Source of the DNA: Clostridia bacterium
GTDB taxonomy: Bacteria; Bacillota; Clostridia; Christensenellales; Aristaeellaceae
Assembly: GCA_017470095.1 (NCBI GenBank)
Contig: JAFUFC010000173.1
Span: forward strand, 1-60,477
Direction: 5' to 3'
Length of the DNA: 60,477 nucleotides
Both the position numbers and the translations under genes were made by a program. Under the pieces are notes generated by a model. That model did not search any database. It had not been told where the DNA came from and saw only the letters and a program-made list of their open reading frames with translations. Each line of letters opens with the position of its first letter. Positions within the stretch are counted from its first letter, which is position 1. Below are positions 35,380 through 44,159 of this stretch, piece by piece.

Positions 35380-35565
35380 TTACAGCTTGCTTTCCTTATA
35401 AAATACGCCAACGAGGGCGCCCATATCGTCGCCCGGTGTGGCAATCTGCTGGAGGGTCCATCCTTCGGAAATGTATTGATTAATGATTTTCTCCGCTTGG
35501 GCCAGATCCTTTTCCCGGCTGAATTTGATCCCCTTGTTCAGGTATACCAGCTTGTATTCTTTCAT
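35380..35565 (-). CDS. DUF4177 family small protein
   Basis: 61 residues with GGAGGC before the ATG. KEYKLVYLNKGIKFSREKD, LAQAEKIINQYISEGWTLQQI and the ending LVGVFYKE match the DUF4177 pattern (short basic N-terminal strand, amphipathic helix, EGWxLQQI strand). Function unknown. It lies between kduI and kduD on the same strand, 35 bases after kduI, so it is probably carried on the same transcript. Confidence 0.75.
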   Translation of the reverse strand: MKEYKLVYLNKGIKFSREKDLAQAEKIINQYISEGWTLQQIATPGDDMGALVGVFYKESKL

Positions 35566-35600
35566 TATGTGCCTCCTGCGCGGTTCATGGCTGCCGCGGG

Positions 35601-36443
35601 TTATCGCAGTTGGGTGGTGGGAATTTCGTCCATGTCGTCAAAGGCCTGGTTTTCGCCGCCCATGGCCCAGATGAAGGTATAGTTGCTGGTGCCGGCCCCG
35701 GCGTGGATGGACCAAGAGGGAGAAATGACGGCCTGCTCATTCTGCATCACGATGTGGCGGGTTTCCTGGCCTTCGCCCATCATGTGGAAGACCACGTTGT
35801 TTTGGGGCACTTCAAAATAGAAATACACTTCCATCCGGCGCTCGTGGGTGTGGGCGGGCATGGTGTTCCACACACTGCCGGGCTCCAGCACCGTCATGCC
35901 CATGGAGAGCTGGCAGGTCTTGAGCACGGAGGGATGGATGAACTGGTTAATCACCCGCTTGTTGCTGGTTTCCATGGCGCCCAGGGGCTTTTTGGCCGCG
36001 TCGGCGATTTTGATCAGTTTGTTTTCATAGCTGCAATGGGCCGGGGCGGAAACAATGTAAAATTTGGCGGGCTTGCCTGCGTCGTCGCTTTCAAAGTATA
36101 CTTCCTTGGCGCCCTTGGTGATATACAGGCAGTCCTTGTAGCCCAGTTCATACACCGTGCCGTCGACGGTCACCTTGCCCGGGCCGCCCACGTTGAACAT
36201 GCCGCATTCACGCCGCTCCAGAAAATAGGTGGTGCCGAAGTTATGCCAGATATCGATGCCCTTGTCGATGCTTACTTTTTCATGGACAGGCATCACACCC
36301 AGGGTGACCATCCGGTCCACATGGCTGTACACGGCCTGCACGGCGTCGGGCACGAACAGGGTTTCGATCAGGAATTCCTTGCGGGTTTCCTCGGTGGTGT
36401 AGCGCTTGAAATCGCGCTGGTTGCAGGAATAACGAATGTCCAT
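35601..36443 (-). CDS. kduI: 5-keto-4-deoxyuronate isomerase
   Basis: 280 residues from the ATG at 36443 (AAGGAGG upstream). KduI converts 4-deoxy-L-threo-5-hexosulose uronate, the product of unsaturated galacturonides, to 2,5-diketo-3-deoxygluconate. The metal site is visible as HTHERRMEVYFYF (His-x-His-x4-Glu, about 197-204) and SWSIHAGAG (fourth ligand His). The N-terminal segment MVTLGVMPVHEKVSID and the length fit the family. It lies between the GH28 gene (16 bases) and DUF4177/kduD in one run. Confidence 0.92.
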   Translation of the reverse strand: MDIRYSCNQRDFKRYTTEETRKEFLIETLFVPDAVQAVYSHVDRMVTLGVMPVHEKVSIDKGIDIWHNFGTTYFLERRECGMFNVGGPGKVTVDGTVYELGYKDCLYITKGAKEVYFESDDAGKPAKFYIVSAPAHCSYENKLIKIADAAKKPLGAMETSNKRVINQFIHPSVLKTCQLSMGMTVLEPGSVWNTMPAHTHERRMEVYFYFEVPQNNVVFHMMGEGQETRHIVMQNEQAVISPSWSIHAGAGTSNYTFIWAMGGENQAFDDMDEIPTTQLR

Positions 36444-36459
36444 GGTGATATTGTCCTCC

Positions 36460-38013
36460 TTATTCTTGGTCCACAAAATGGGATACGTAGGTCGTTTGCA
36501 GCCGCTCTCCTTCAATGCCGTCCAGCTGCACGTTTTGCAGGGTCAATTGATTGGTGAACAGGGCCACCACGCCCCGGCGGCGCAGGGGTTCGACGCCTTC
36601 TGCCATGGCGGGGGTGAGCGCGAGGGCGTCGGGGGGAAAGGTGAAGCGGCAGTGCCGGATAGCAACGCTTTCCACCGGCCTTTCCGGCAGGCCCAGGATG
36701 TAGGCGGCGCAGGATTGGCAATCGGAAGCTTCCACCCGTTCAAAGGCGATGCGGCCTACGGTGGGGGTGGTATCGTTCACGGGCTGCTTTTCCCGGCTTT
36801 GCACATAGGGGGTGTGGCCGTCCGGATCGCAGAAGTACATGCAGTTCACTACCAGCGGGGCCATGATGCGCTCCATGGTCACATCCTCAAAGCGGATGTT
36901 GTCCACCACGGCGTATTTCCCCCGGCCCCGGCGGGTCTTAACGCGCAATCCCCGGTCGCTGCCCCGCATGAAACAATGGTGCACCAGCACGTCCCTGACG
37001 CCCCCGGCCATTTCGCTGCCGATGGTCACGCCGCCGTGGCCGTCCAGCATGGCGCACCAGGCGATTTCGATATCCTGGCAGGGCACGCGGTATTTTTGCC
37101 CCATGTAGATTTTCCCGGCCTTGATGGCGATGCAGTCGTCCCCCACGGAGAAACGGGCGCCCATCAATTTCAAATGACGGCAGCTTTCCGGATCAAAGCC
37201 GTCGGTGTTGGGGCTGTTCGAAGGGGCCTCCACTTGGATATTATAAAAGGAAAGGTCCTCACTGAAAGTGGGGTGAATGTTCCAGGAGGGGCTGTTGCGG
37301 AAGGTGAGCCCCTGAACGGTGACGCGCCTGCAGTCCCGCAGGTAAAACAGCCGAGGCCGGTAGGCGGCCCGCTTTTTCTTGGGCTCAATCCACCAGTCGC
37401 CCGCCTGGGCCCGACCGTCGATGATTCCTTCGCCAATCAAATGCACGTCCTCCACCCCGATGCCGGTCAGGGCGGCGGCAAAGCAATCCAGGGGATTGCC
37501 CTCCCAGGAACCCAGCAGGTAATCCGCCCCCTCGTCCGTGGGGAAGGTGACCCCCGGCAGGATGGGGAAGCGATTCCGGTCGGTCAAAAGCGACAAAGTG
37601 GCGTCCTTTTTCCATTCGATGGTGATGTGGCTTTTTAAGAACAGGGGGCCGGTCACATAATTCCCTTTCGGGATCAGCACCCGTCCGCCTTCCGGGCAGC
37701 ACAGGATGGCGGCTTGCAGGGCGGCGGTATCCTCCGTTTCCCCGTCGCCCTTGGCCCCGAAGCGGCGCACGTTCAGGGTGTGGCTTTCCCGGAGGGTGCG
37801 GAAGTGAATTTCGGCAATTTCGCCGTTTTGCTCCGCGCGGAGCACATATTCCGTATCGGGCCACAAACCATACAGGGAAACGACCGACCGCTTCTCTTCT
37901 CCCAGGTTTTGGCCGTTCAGGGTCAATTGGACGGGAGCGGGCAGCAGATAGTGGCCTTTTTCATTGAGCAGCACCGCGGCGCTGCGGGAGGATGTGTACA
38001 AGCATTTCATCAT
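36460..38013 (-). CDS. GH28 polygalacturonase, cytoplasmic (exo-type likely)
   Basis: 517 residues from the ATG at 38013, whose ATGA overlaps the stop of the GH105 gene, implying translational coupling. An N-terminal fibronectin-like segment (about 1-75) precedes the right-handed beta-helix, which begins NVRRFGAKGDGETEDTAALQAAI. All GH28 catalytic motifs are present: SPNTDGFD (Asp271), GDDC (Asp292, Asp293), GHGG (His326) and RVK (Arg357, Lys359). No signal peptide, so it should trim imported oligogalacturonides to galacturonic acid rather than attack cell walls. Confidence 0.88.
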   Translation of the reverse strand: MMKCLYTSSRSAAVLLNEKGHYLLPAPVQLTLNGQNLGEEKRSVVSLYGLWPDTEYVLRAEQNGEIAEIHFRTLRESHTLNVRRFGAKGDGETEDTAALQAAILCCPEGGRVLIPKGNYVTGPLFLKSHITIEWKKDATLSLLTDRNRFPILPGVTFPTDEGADYLLGSWEGNPLDCFAAALTGIGVEDVHLIGEGIIDGRAQAGDWWIEPKKKRAAYRPRLFYLRDCRRVTVQGLTFRNSPSWNIHPTFSEDLSFYNIQVEAPSNSPNTDGFDPESCRHLKLMGARFSVGDDCIAIKAGKIYMGQKYRVPCQDIEIAWCAMLDGHGGVTIGSEMAGGVRDVLVHHCFMRGSDRGLRVKTRRGRGKYAVVDNIRFEDVTMERIMAPLVVNCMYFCDPDGHTPYVQSREKQPVNDTTPTVGRIAFERVEASDCQSCAAYILGLPERPVESVAIRHCRFTFPPDALALTPAMAEGVEPLRRRGVVALFTNQLTLQNVQLDGIEGERLQTTYVSHFVDQE

Positions 38014-39107
38014 GCCTTTGCCCTCAGGAATTCGCTCAGCGCCATCAGGTAGGGGCCCACGCCCTTGGCGTCGTCGGCCACGATGGGTTCGCTCAGGTAA
38101 TAAGCCACGCTGCCATCCCGTTTTTCGCCCGGGCCCAGGCCCGCCACGGCGCAGATGCCGTTCAGATGCCATAGACCCTGGTCATCCTGCCGCAGTTTTT
38201 CGCCCGAGAGGTTTTCAAAGGCTTTCCGGGCGTTGGGCAAATATTTTTCCTCATCCAGCAGGCCCAGGCGCACACCCTTTAAAACGGAATAAATCACCAT
38301 GGCGCTGCCGGAGGTTTCCAGATAGTTGCCTTCCACATCCGCCCGGTCGATCACTTGATAGTACAAGCCGGTGGCCGGGTCGGCATACTGGACGATACCG
38401 GAAATGGCCTCCCGGAACAGATCAATCAGCGCCCGGAGGTGCTCATAGAGCATTTCGTCCATCTTGTCGATGCAGTCGATCAGCGCCATCAAATACCAGC
38501 CCATGGAGCGCAGCCAGAAGTTGGGGCTTTTGCCCGTCTCTTTGTTGGCCCAGGGCTGCTGCTTCATCATGTCGCAGGCGTGGTAGTACAGCTTCTTTTG
38601 ATCGTCGTACAGGTACGCGCGCACGTTTTGGAATTGCTTCACCACGTCGGCGGCGTCTTTCTTGCCGCCAAAGCGCATGTCGTATTCCACCCGGAAAGGC
38701 TGGGCCATGTACAGCCCGTCCAGCCAGATCTGCTCGGGATAAATTTCCTTGTGCCAGAAATTGCCGCAGGCGCAACGGGGGTGGGTTTTGAGCCGTTCCG
38801 TCAGGTAAGCCGCCGCTTTTTTATAGCGCTCGTCGCCCGTTTGATCATAGGCGAAGAACAGCGCCTTGCCGCAGTTGGTGGAATCGATGTTGTATTTATC
38901 GGCAGGGTAATTGGTAATTTTCCCGTCAGGGGTGATCAGTTTGTCCAGGTAGGACAAAACAAAATCCTTGTATATCGCTTCGCCCGTGGCTGCGAATAAA
39001 TCGGCGCAGCCCACCAGCACGCAGCCGTCTTCATAGTTCCAATAGGTTTTATAGGGGGTATACCCGGTCAGATACTGACGGATGAAGGCTTCAATGCGCG
39101 TATCCAT
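38010..39107 (-). CDS. GH105 unsaturated rhamnogalacturonyl/galacturonyl hydrolase
   Basis: 365 residues, no signal peptide. An alpha6/alpha6 barrel of the YteR/YesR type: NIDSTNCGKALFFAYDQTGDERYKKAA, IYPEQIWLDGLYMAQPF (with catalytic Asp in WLDG), WLRSMGWYLMAL and YLETSGSAMVIYSVLKGV. It removes the 4,5-unsaturated uronic acid from the non-reducing end of pectin-lyase products, feeding KduI. RBS AAAAGGAG. It lies 22 bases after the TIM-barrel gene and overlaps the GH28 start by four bases. Confidence 0.88.
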   Translation of the reverse strand: MDTRIEAFIRQYLTGYTPYKTYWNYEDGCVLVGCADLFAATGEAIYKDFVLSYLDKLITPDGKITNYPADKYNIDSTNCGKALFFAYDQTGDERYKKAAAYLTERLKTHPRCACGNFWHKEIYPEQIWLDGLYMAQPFRVEYDMRFGGKKDAADVVKQFQNVRAYLYDDQKKLYYHACDMMKQQPWANKETGKSPNFWLRSMGWYLMALIDCIDKMDEMLYEHLRALIDLFREAISGIVQYADPATGLYYQVIDRADVEGNYLETSGSAMVIYSVLKGVRLGLLDEEKYLPNARKAFENLSGEKLRQDDQGLWHLNGICAVAGLGPGEKRDGSVAYYLSEPIVADDAKGVGPYLMALSEFLRAKA

Positions 39108-39129
39108 GCTTTTGCTCCTTTTCCGGTGA

Positions 39130-39987
39130 TTATTTCTGCAATTGCCGTGCCGCGTTTTCCAGATACTCCCGGGCGAAAACCGCGTTATCGGGCCTGGTGT
39201 TTTCCAGCGTCATGGGCAAATGGCGCCGGAGGGAGTAGCGCATCAGCTGCTCATAGCGCATCGTGCCGGTGCCGCAGGCCACTGCCTTGAGACGGGCGGC
39301 CCCCTCTTCCAGGACGAAATCTTTCATGTGCAGCAGGGCGATGCGGCCGTCCAGCCGGCGAATGGCGTCTTCCGTTATCGCTTCGTAATCCATGGCGGTT
39401 TCGCTGGTCAACAGGTTTACCACGTCCAGGATGATGAACAGCTGGTCGGATTTGATTTCGTCCAGCAGCCTTTCCGCCCGCTCCGGGGTGGAAATTACGT
39501 GACGGGCCACAGGCTCCACGGCCAGGCGCACGCCTTCCTCCTCCGCCCAGCGCACCACGGGGCGCAGGCCATTGACGAACAGATGAAACGCTTCTTCGCT
39601 TTGGGGCGCGGGTTTTTCAAACGTCAGGCTGCCTGCCGGGGTTTCGGTGCCCACCAACTGGGCGGCCATTTGGGGGGCGAAGCGCAGGTGGGCCCGGTAG
39701 CAATTTTGGGTGGCGGCCAGCGTTTCCGGGTTAGGGTCGGTCAATTGCTGGTAGCAGCCAAGCAGGGCGCAGGCCTGGTTGTTTGCGTCAAACAGGGCTT
39801 TGATTTCGGCAGCGTAAGCGTCGGTCAGGCGGGTGGCCGCCTGGCTCATTTGAAAACCTTCAACAGTTTTGCTCAGGGCCAGGTGGGCGCAGGTAAAGCC
39901 CTGCTCCCGGGCCATGGCCAGCCGCTGGGATAAGGTGCCCGGGGCCGCGTCGTGCAGCCGCAATCCGATTGGCAGGGAAATAGGCAT
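39130..39987 (-). CDS. TIM-barrel sugar isomerase/epimerase-like protein
   Basis: 285 residues from the ATG at 39987 (GGAAAGGAAG upstream, somewhat long spacing). AP-endonuclease-2/xylose-isomerase-like fold: early SQRLAMAREQGFTCAHLA, EEEGVRLAVEPV with a likely metal-ligand Glu, LFIILDVVNLL with Asp, RIALLHMKDFV with His and Asp, and the final MTLENTRPDN with Glu. These positions correspond to the metal site of the superfamily. The substrate is unknown; as first gene of the GH105-GH28-kduI-kduD run it may epimerise or isomerise a uronate released from pectin. Confidence 0.65.
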   Translation of the reverse strand: MPISLPIGLRLHDAAPGTLSQRLAMAREQGFTCAHLALSKTVEGFQMSQAATRLTDAYAAEIKALFDANNQACALLGCYQQLTDPNPETLAATQNCYRAHLRFAPQMAAQLVGTETPAGSLTFEKPAPQSEEAFHLFVNGLRPVVRWAEEEGVRLAVEPVARHVISTPERAERLLDEIKSDQLFIILDVVNLLTSETAMDYEAITEDAIRRLDGRIALLHMKDFVLEEGAARLKAVACGTGTMRYEQLMRYSLRRHLPMTLENTRPDNAVFAREYLENAARQLQK

Positions 39988-40031
39988 GAGGCAAAAAACT
40001 TCCTTTCCATATGATGGAATCATCCAGCCAA

Positions 40032-40060
40032 AGTATATCAAGAAAGCGGTGGAAGCGCAA
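40032..40060 (-). promoter_or_regulatory. Promoter of the GH105-GH28-kduI-kduD run
   Basis: Minus-strand TTGCGC (40055-40060), 17-base spacer, TATACT (40032-40037). It is the same -35 hexamer as the PrpR-type gene promoter. Confidence 0.6.
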
Positions 40061-40079
40061 CCGTTTTTTCCATTATTTA

Positions 40080-40108
40080 TTGACGAAAGCAGGGAAAAGT
40101 TGTATGCT
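40080..40108 (+). promoter_or_regulatory. Promoter of the uxaB-uxaA-eda-uxaC operon
   Basis: TTGACG (40080-40085), 17-base spacer, TATGCT (40103-40108). Back to back with the minus-strand promoter, 19 bases between the two -35 elements, so one regulator could control both. Confidence 0.65.
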
Positions 40109-40151
40109 TATACTGGGACTGTTTGGAGAGATAAAAGGAGGCTTACGTGTC

Positions 40152-41639
40152 ATGGCGGTGCTCAATTATCAGGTGCTGAAGGACGCGGGTTACGACGGCT
40201 ATTTGCTGAAGGACGCGCCTGAAAAGGTGATGCAGTTCGGGGAAGGCAATTTCCTCCGGGCATTTGTGGATGATTTTTTTGATATCGCCAACGAGAAGGC
40301 CGGCTTTAACGGCAAAGTGGTGCTGGTGCAGCCCATCGCTCAGGGCCTGACGAACCTGATCAACGCCCAGCAGGGCCTGTACACCCTGTATTTGCGGGGC
40401 AGCGAAAAGGGCCGGAAGGTGGATGACAAGCGGGTCATTTCCTGCGTAAGCCGCTGCGTGAACCCCTACGGGGAGTGGAGCAAGGTGCTGGAGTTGGCCC
40501 AAAGCCCCGATTTGGAAATCGTTGTTTCCAACACTACCGAGGCGGGCATCGTGCATGAGGGCGAAAGCCAATTCGACCAGCAGCCGCCCATCTCTTTCCC
40601 GGCCAAATTGACCCGGGTGCTCTATGAGCGCTTTGCCGCCGGGCAGAAGGGCTTGATTATCCTTTCCTGCGAATTGATCGACAACAACGGAAAAGAGCTG
40701 CTCCGCTGCGTGAACCAGTATATCGACGATTGGGGCCTGAGCGCGGATTTCAAAGCCTGGGTGAATGAAGAAAATATTTTCTGCTCCACCCTGGTGGACC
40801 GCATCGTGCCCGGCCGCATCCGGGATGGAAAAGAAGTGGCCGCTCTGGCGGAAAAGAACGGCTATGATGATCCGCTCACCGACGTGGGCGAGGTGTTCGG
40901 CTTCTGGGCCATCGAGGGGCCGGAGGAACTGAACCGCCGTCTGCCCTTCCAAAAAGCCGGTGTGCCGGTGATCGTGGTGCCCGATGTGACGCCTTACAAA
41001 AAGCGCAAGGTGCGCATCCTCAACGGCGCCCATACCGGCTTCGTGCTGGGGGCGTACCTGGCGGGGTTTGATATCGTGCGGGATTGCATGAACGATGAAA
41101 CCGTGCTGGCCTTCATGAACAAAATGCTTTACGATGAAGTGATTCCCACCCTGCCGCTGGATAAAGAAGACTGCAAGCAGTTTGCGGCCGCTGTGCAGGA
41201 CCGGTTCAACAATCCCTTCGTCAACCACGAATTGATGAGCATTTCCCTCAATTCCACGTCGAAATGGCGGGCCCGCAATATGCCCACTTTCCTGGACTAT
41301 GTGGCGGAAAAGAAGGAATTGCCTCCTTGCCTGACCATGAGCCTGGCGGCCTATATCGCTTTCTATTCCAACGATATCCAGGCGCTGAATGACAAGGGCC
41401 TGGTGTGCCGTCGGCCCAAGGGCAATGAATACACGGTCAGCGATGACCGCTGGGTGCTGGAATTCTTCTTTGCCCATAAGGCGGACAGCATTGAAGAACT
41501 GACTCACGCTGTTCTCACCAACGAGCAGATGTGGGGGCAGGATTTAACGAAGGTGGCAGGGCTGGAGGAGGCCATCGCAAAGGACCTGCACCTCCTTCGA
41601 GAGCAGGGCGCGCTGGCGGCCTACAAAGCCTGCCTGTAA
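40152..41639 (+). CDS. uxaB: Tagaturonate reductase (altronate oxidoreductase)
   Basis: 495 residues from the ATG at 40152, with AAAGGAGG upstream; the longer frame has no ribosome site. The N-terminal NAD domain carries MQFGEGNFLRAFVDDFFD. The C-terminal domain has TPYKKRKVRILNGAHTGFVLGAYLAGFDIV with Lys and His of the polyol-dehydrogenase active site. It reduces D-tagaturonate to D-altronate with NADH, the second step of galacturonate catabolism. It is the first gene of the plus-strand operon; the fructuronate reductase UxuB is the closest alternative, but the neighbours uxaA and uxaC favour UxaB. Confidence 0.87.
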   Translation: MAVLNYQVLKDAGYDGYLLKDAPEKVMQFGEGNFLRAFVDDFFDIANEKAGFNGKVVLVQPIAQGLTNLINAQQGLYTLYLRGSEKGRKVDDKRVISCVSRCVNPYGEWSKVLELAQSPDLEIVVSNTTEAGIVHEGESQFDQQPPISFPAKLTRVLYERFAAGQKGLIILSCELIDNNGKELLRCVNQYIDDWGLSADFKAWVNEENIFCSTLVDRIVPGRIRDGKEVAALAEKNGYDDPLTDVGEVFGFWAIEGPEELNRRLPFQKAGVPVIVVPDVTPYKKRKVRILNGAHTGFVLGAYLAGFDIVRDCMNDETVLAFMNKMLYDEVIPTLPLDKEDCKQFAAAVQDRFNNPFVNHELMSISLNSTSKWRARNMPTFLDYVAEKKELPPCLTMSLAAYIAFYSNDIQALNDKGLVCRRPKGNEYTVSDDRWVLEFFFAHKADSIEELTHAVLTNEQMWGQDLTKVAGLEEAIAKDLHLLREQGALAAYKACL

Positions 41640-41651
41640 GCGGAGGGACAC

Positions 41652-43133
41652 ATGAACAAACTGGTACGCATTACCGGCAAGGATCTGGTGGCGGTAGCTT
41701 TGCAGCCCCTGACCGCAGGGGAGACCATCGATTATGGCAGCGGCCAGGTGACGTTGGTCAGCGATATTCCCATGGGGCACAAGGTGGCCCTGCGGGACAT
41801 TCACCGGGGCGAGCCGGTGATCAAGTATGGTTACCCCATCGGCGAAGCTATCCAGGAAATCCGCAAAGGCGAGCATGTGCATACGCACAACTTGCACACC
41901 CTTTTGTCCGGGGCCAAGGAATATGAATACCGCCCCACCCATCCTCATCAGGAAGCCAAGCTGCCCGTCACCTTTAACGGTTATCCCCGGAAGGCGGGCC
42001 GGCCCGGCATCCGCAATGAACTGTGGATTTTGCCCACGGTGGGCTGCGTCAACGATGTGGCCCAGGCGCTGGCCCGCAAGGCTCAGGCGCTGGTGGGCGC
42101 CGGCGTCGAAGGCGTGTATGCCTTTCCCCATCCCTACGGCTGCTCCCAACTGGGGGACGACCAGGACAATACCCGCAAGGTGCTGGCCGCCCTGGCCACC
42201 CACCCCAACGCCGGCGGCGTGCTGCTGCTGGGCCTGGGCTGCGAAAACAGCGGCATCGACCAGATCAAGCCTTACATGGGCAATTTTGACGAAAGCCGGG
42301 TGCGGTTCCTGATTGCCCAGCAGGTGGAGGACGAAGTCGAAGAAGGCTTCAAACTGCTCACAGAACTGGCGGATCATATGCGCCGGGACGTGCGGGTGCC
42401 CTGCGGGGCCGATCAATTGGTGGTGGGCTTAAAATGCGGCGGCTCGGACGGCCTAAGCGGCATCACGGCCAACCCCACCATCGGCGTGTTTTCCGATCTG
42501 CTCACCGCTATGGGCGGCAGCACCATTCTGACGGAAGTGCCCGAAATGTTCGGCGCCGAAACCATCCTGATGGGCCGGTGCGAAAGCGAAGCGCTGTTTG
42601 AAAAGACGGTGCATTTGATCAACGATTTTAAGGGCTATTTTGAATCCTACCACATGCCGGTGTACGAAAACCCGTCCCCCGGCAACAAGGCGGGTGGCAT
42701 CACCACCCTGGAGGACAAGGCCCTGGGCTGCACCCAGAAGAGCGGCTCCTCTCCCGTCAAAGGGGTGCTTGCTTACGCAGAGCCGGTGCAAAATGCGGGG
42801 CTGAACCTGCTCTCTGCCCCGGGGAACGACCTGGTGGCGTCCACGGCGTTGGCCGTGTCCGGGGCGCAGCTGGTGCTGTTTTCCACCCGCCGGGGAACGC
42901 CCTTTGGCTGCCCGGTGCCCACTGTGAAAATCGCTTCCAATTCTCCCTTGGCTCAGAAAAAGAAAAACTGGATTGATTTTGACGCAGGCCGCCTGCTGTC
43001 CGGCATGACGCTGGAGGAACTGGGCCAGGAATTGCTCCAATACGTGCTGGCTGTGGCTGGCGGCAAGCATGCCCGGAACGAAGAAAATGGGTTCCATGAT
43101 TTGGCTATCTTTAAACAGGGCGTAACGCTGTAA
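41652..43133 (+). CDS. uxaA: Altronate dehydratase
   Basis: 493 residues, RBS GGAGGG eight bases before the ATG. Residues 1-95 form the SAF domain (DIPMGHKVALRDIHRGEPVIKYGYPIG, HVHTHNLHT). The catalytic domain follows with GYPRKAGRPGIRNELWILPTVGCVN, PHPYGCSQLGDD, GLGCENS, LKCGGSDGLSGITANPT, with conserved Cys residues suited to an iron site. It converts D-altronate to 2-keto-3-deoxygluconate. It lies 12 bases after uxaB. The full-length two-domain form is typical of Firmicutes and Proteobacteria. Confidence 0.92.
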   Translation: MNKLVRITGKDLVAVALQPLTAGETIDYGSGQVTLVSDIPMGHKVALRDIHRGEPVIKYGYPIGEAIQEIRKGEHVHTHNLHTLLSGAKEYEYRPTHPHQEAKLPVTFNGYPRKAGRPGIRNELWILPTVGCVNDVAQALARKAQALVGAGVEGVYAFPHPYGCSQLGDDQDNTRKVLAALATHPNAGGVLLLGLGCENSGIDQIKPYMGNFDESRVRFLIAQQVEDEVEEGFKLLTELADHMRRDVRVPCGADQLVVGLKCGGSDGLSGITANPTIGVFSDLLTAMGGSTILTEVPEMFGAETILMGRCESEALFEKTVHLINDFKGYFESYHMPVYENPSPGNKAGGITTLEDKALGCTQKSGSSPVKGVLAYAEPVQNAGLNLLSAPGNDLVASTALAVSGAQLVLFSTRRGTPFGCPVPTVKIASNSPLAQKKKNWIDFDAGRLLSGMTLEELGQELLQYVLAVAGGKHARNEENGFHDLAIFKQGVTL

Positions 43134-43184
43134 ATAGCGATATATCATTGTCATTCGGGAAATGAAGAAAGGATGGAAAAAACA

Positions 43185-44141
43185 ATGGATGTCATCAAGC
43201 AATTATCTCTGGTTGGTCTGGTTCCGGTGATCAAAGTGGAAGACGCCAATGACGCGGTGCCCCTGTGCCGGGCGCTGGCCAACGGCGGGCTGCCTGTGGC
43301 GGAAATCACCTTCCGCTCCGACGCGGCGGAGGAAGCCATTCGTCGGGTGCACGAAGAACTGCCTGAAGTGATCCTGGGCGCGGGCACCGTGCTGACCACT
43401 GAGCAGGTCGACCGGGCCGTGGCCGCGGGCGCTTCCTATATCGTGTCTCCCGGCATCAATGCCAAGATCGTGAAATACTGCCAGGAAAAGGGCGTGCCCA
43501 TCGTGCCCGGAACCGCCAACCCCTCCAATGTGGAAACGGCGCTGGAATTGGGCCTGAAAACCGTCAAATTCTTCCCCGCCGAAGCAGTGGGCGGCCTGAA
43601 AGTGATCAAGGCCATGAGCGCGCCTTACGGCGATTTGACCTTCCTGCCCACCGGCGGCATTAATGAAAAGAACGTGGGCGATTACCTGGCTTTCCCCAAG
43701 ATCGTGGCTGTGGGCGGCAGCTGGATGGCGCCGGATGACGCCGTCAAGGCCAAGGACTGGGCCCGCATTGAAGAACTGGCCCGCAATGCCGTTTCCCTGG
43801 TGCTGGGGCTGGAGCTCAAGCACGTGGGCATCAATTCCGGCAACGCCGAGCAGGCCCTGAAGGACGCTACCCTGCTGTGCAAATTGCTTGGCTGGCAGGT
43901 GCGGGAAGGCAATTCCTCCACTTTCGCGGGCGCGGGCTTTGAATGCATGAAGAAGGTGGGCCGGGGCAAGAACGGCCACGTGGCCATCGCCACCAACAAT
44001 ATCGCCCGGGCCCGCTGGCACCTGGAACGCCGGGGCTTCGCTTTTGATGAAGACAGCGCGGTGTATAAGGACGGCAGAATGACCGCCATTTACCTGCGGG
44101 ATGAAATCGCCGGGTTCGCTTTCCACCTGCTGCAAAAGTAA
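43185..44141 (+). CDS. eda: KDPG/KHG aldolase fused to a C-terminal VOC (glyoxalase-like) domain
   Basis: 318 residues from the ATG at 43185, eight bases after AAAGGATGG; an ATG at 43173 abuts the ribosome site. Residues 1-205 are a class I KDPG aldolase with catalytic Glu in VAEITFR, GAGTVLT, and Schiff-base Lys in TVKFFPAEAVGG. After SWMAPDD and a linker, residues about 205-318 form a VOC-type domain (LELKHVGINSGN ... NGHVAIATNNIARARWHLERRGFAF). Eda splits KDPG into pyruvate and glyceraldehyde-3-phosphate. The partner domain's role is unknown; its two strand-start His residues could bind a metal. Stand-alone Eda is only about 210 residues. Confidence 0.85.
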   Translation: MDVIKQLSLVGLVPVIKVEDANDAVPLCRALANGGLPVAEITFRSDAAEEAIRRVHEELPEVILGAGTVLTTEQVDRAVAAGASYIVSPGINAKIVKYCQEKGVPIVPGTANPSNVETALELGLKTVKFFPAEAVGGLKVIKAMSAPYGDLTFLPTGGINEKNVGDYLAFPKIVAVGGSWMAPDDAVKAKDWARIEELARNAVSLVLGLELKHVGINSGNAEQALKDATLLCKLLGWQVREGNSSTFAGAGFECMKKVGRGKNGHVAIATNNIARARWHLERRGFAFDEDSAVYKDGRMTAIYLRDEIAGFAFHLLQK

Positions 44142-44159
44142 TCAAGGAGGCGCATAAAT

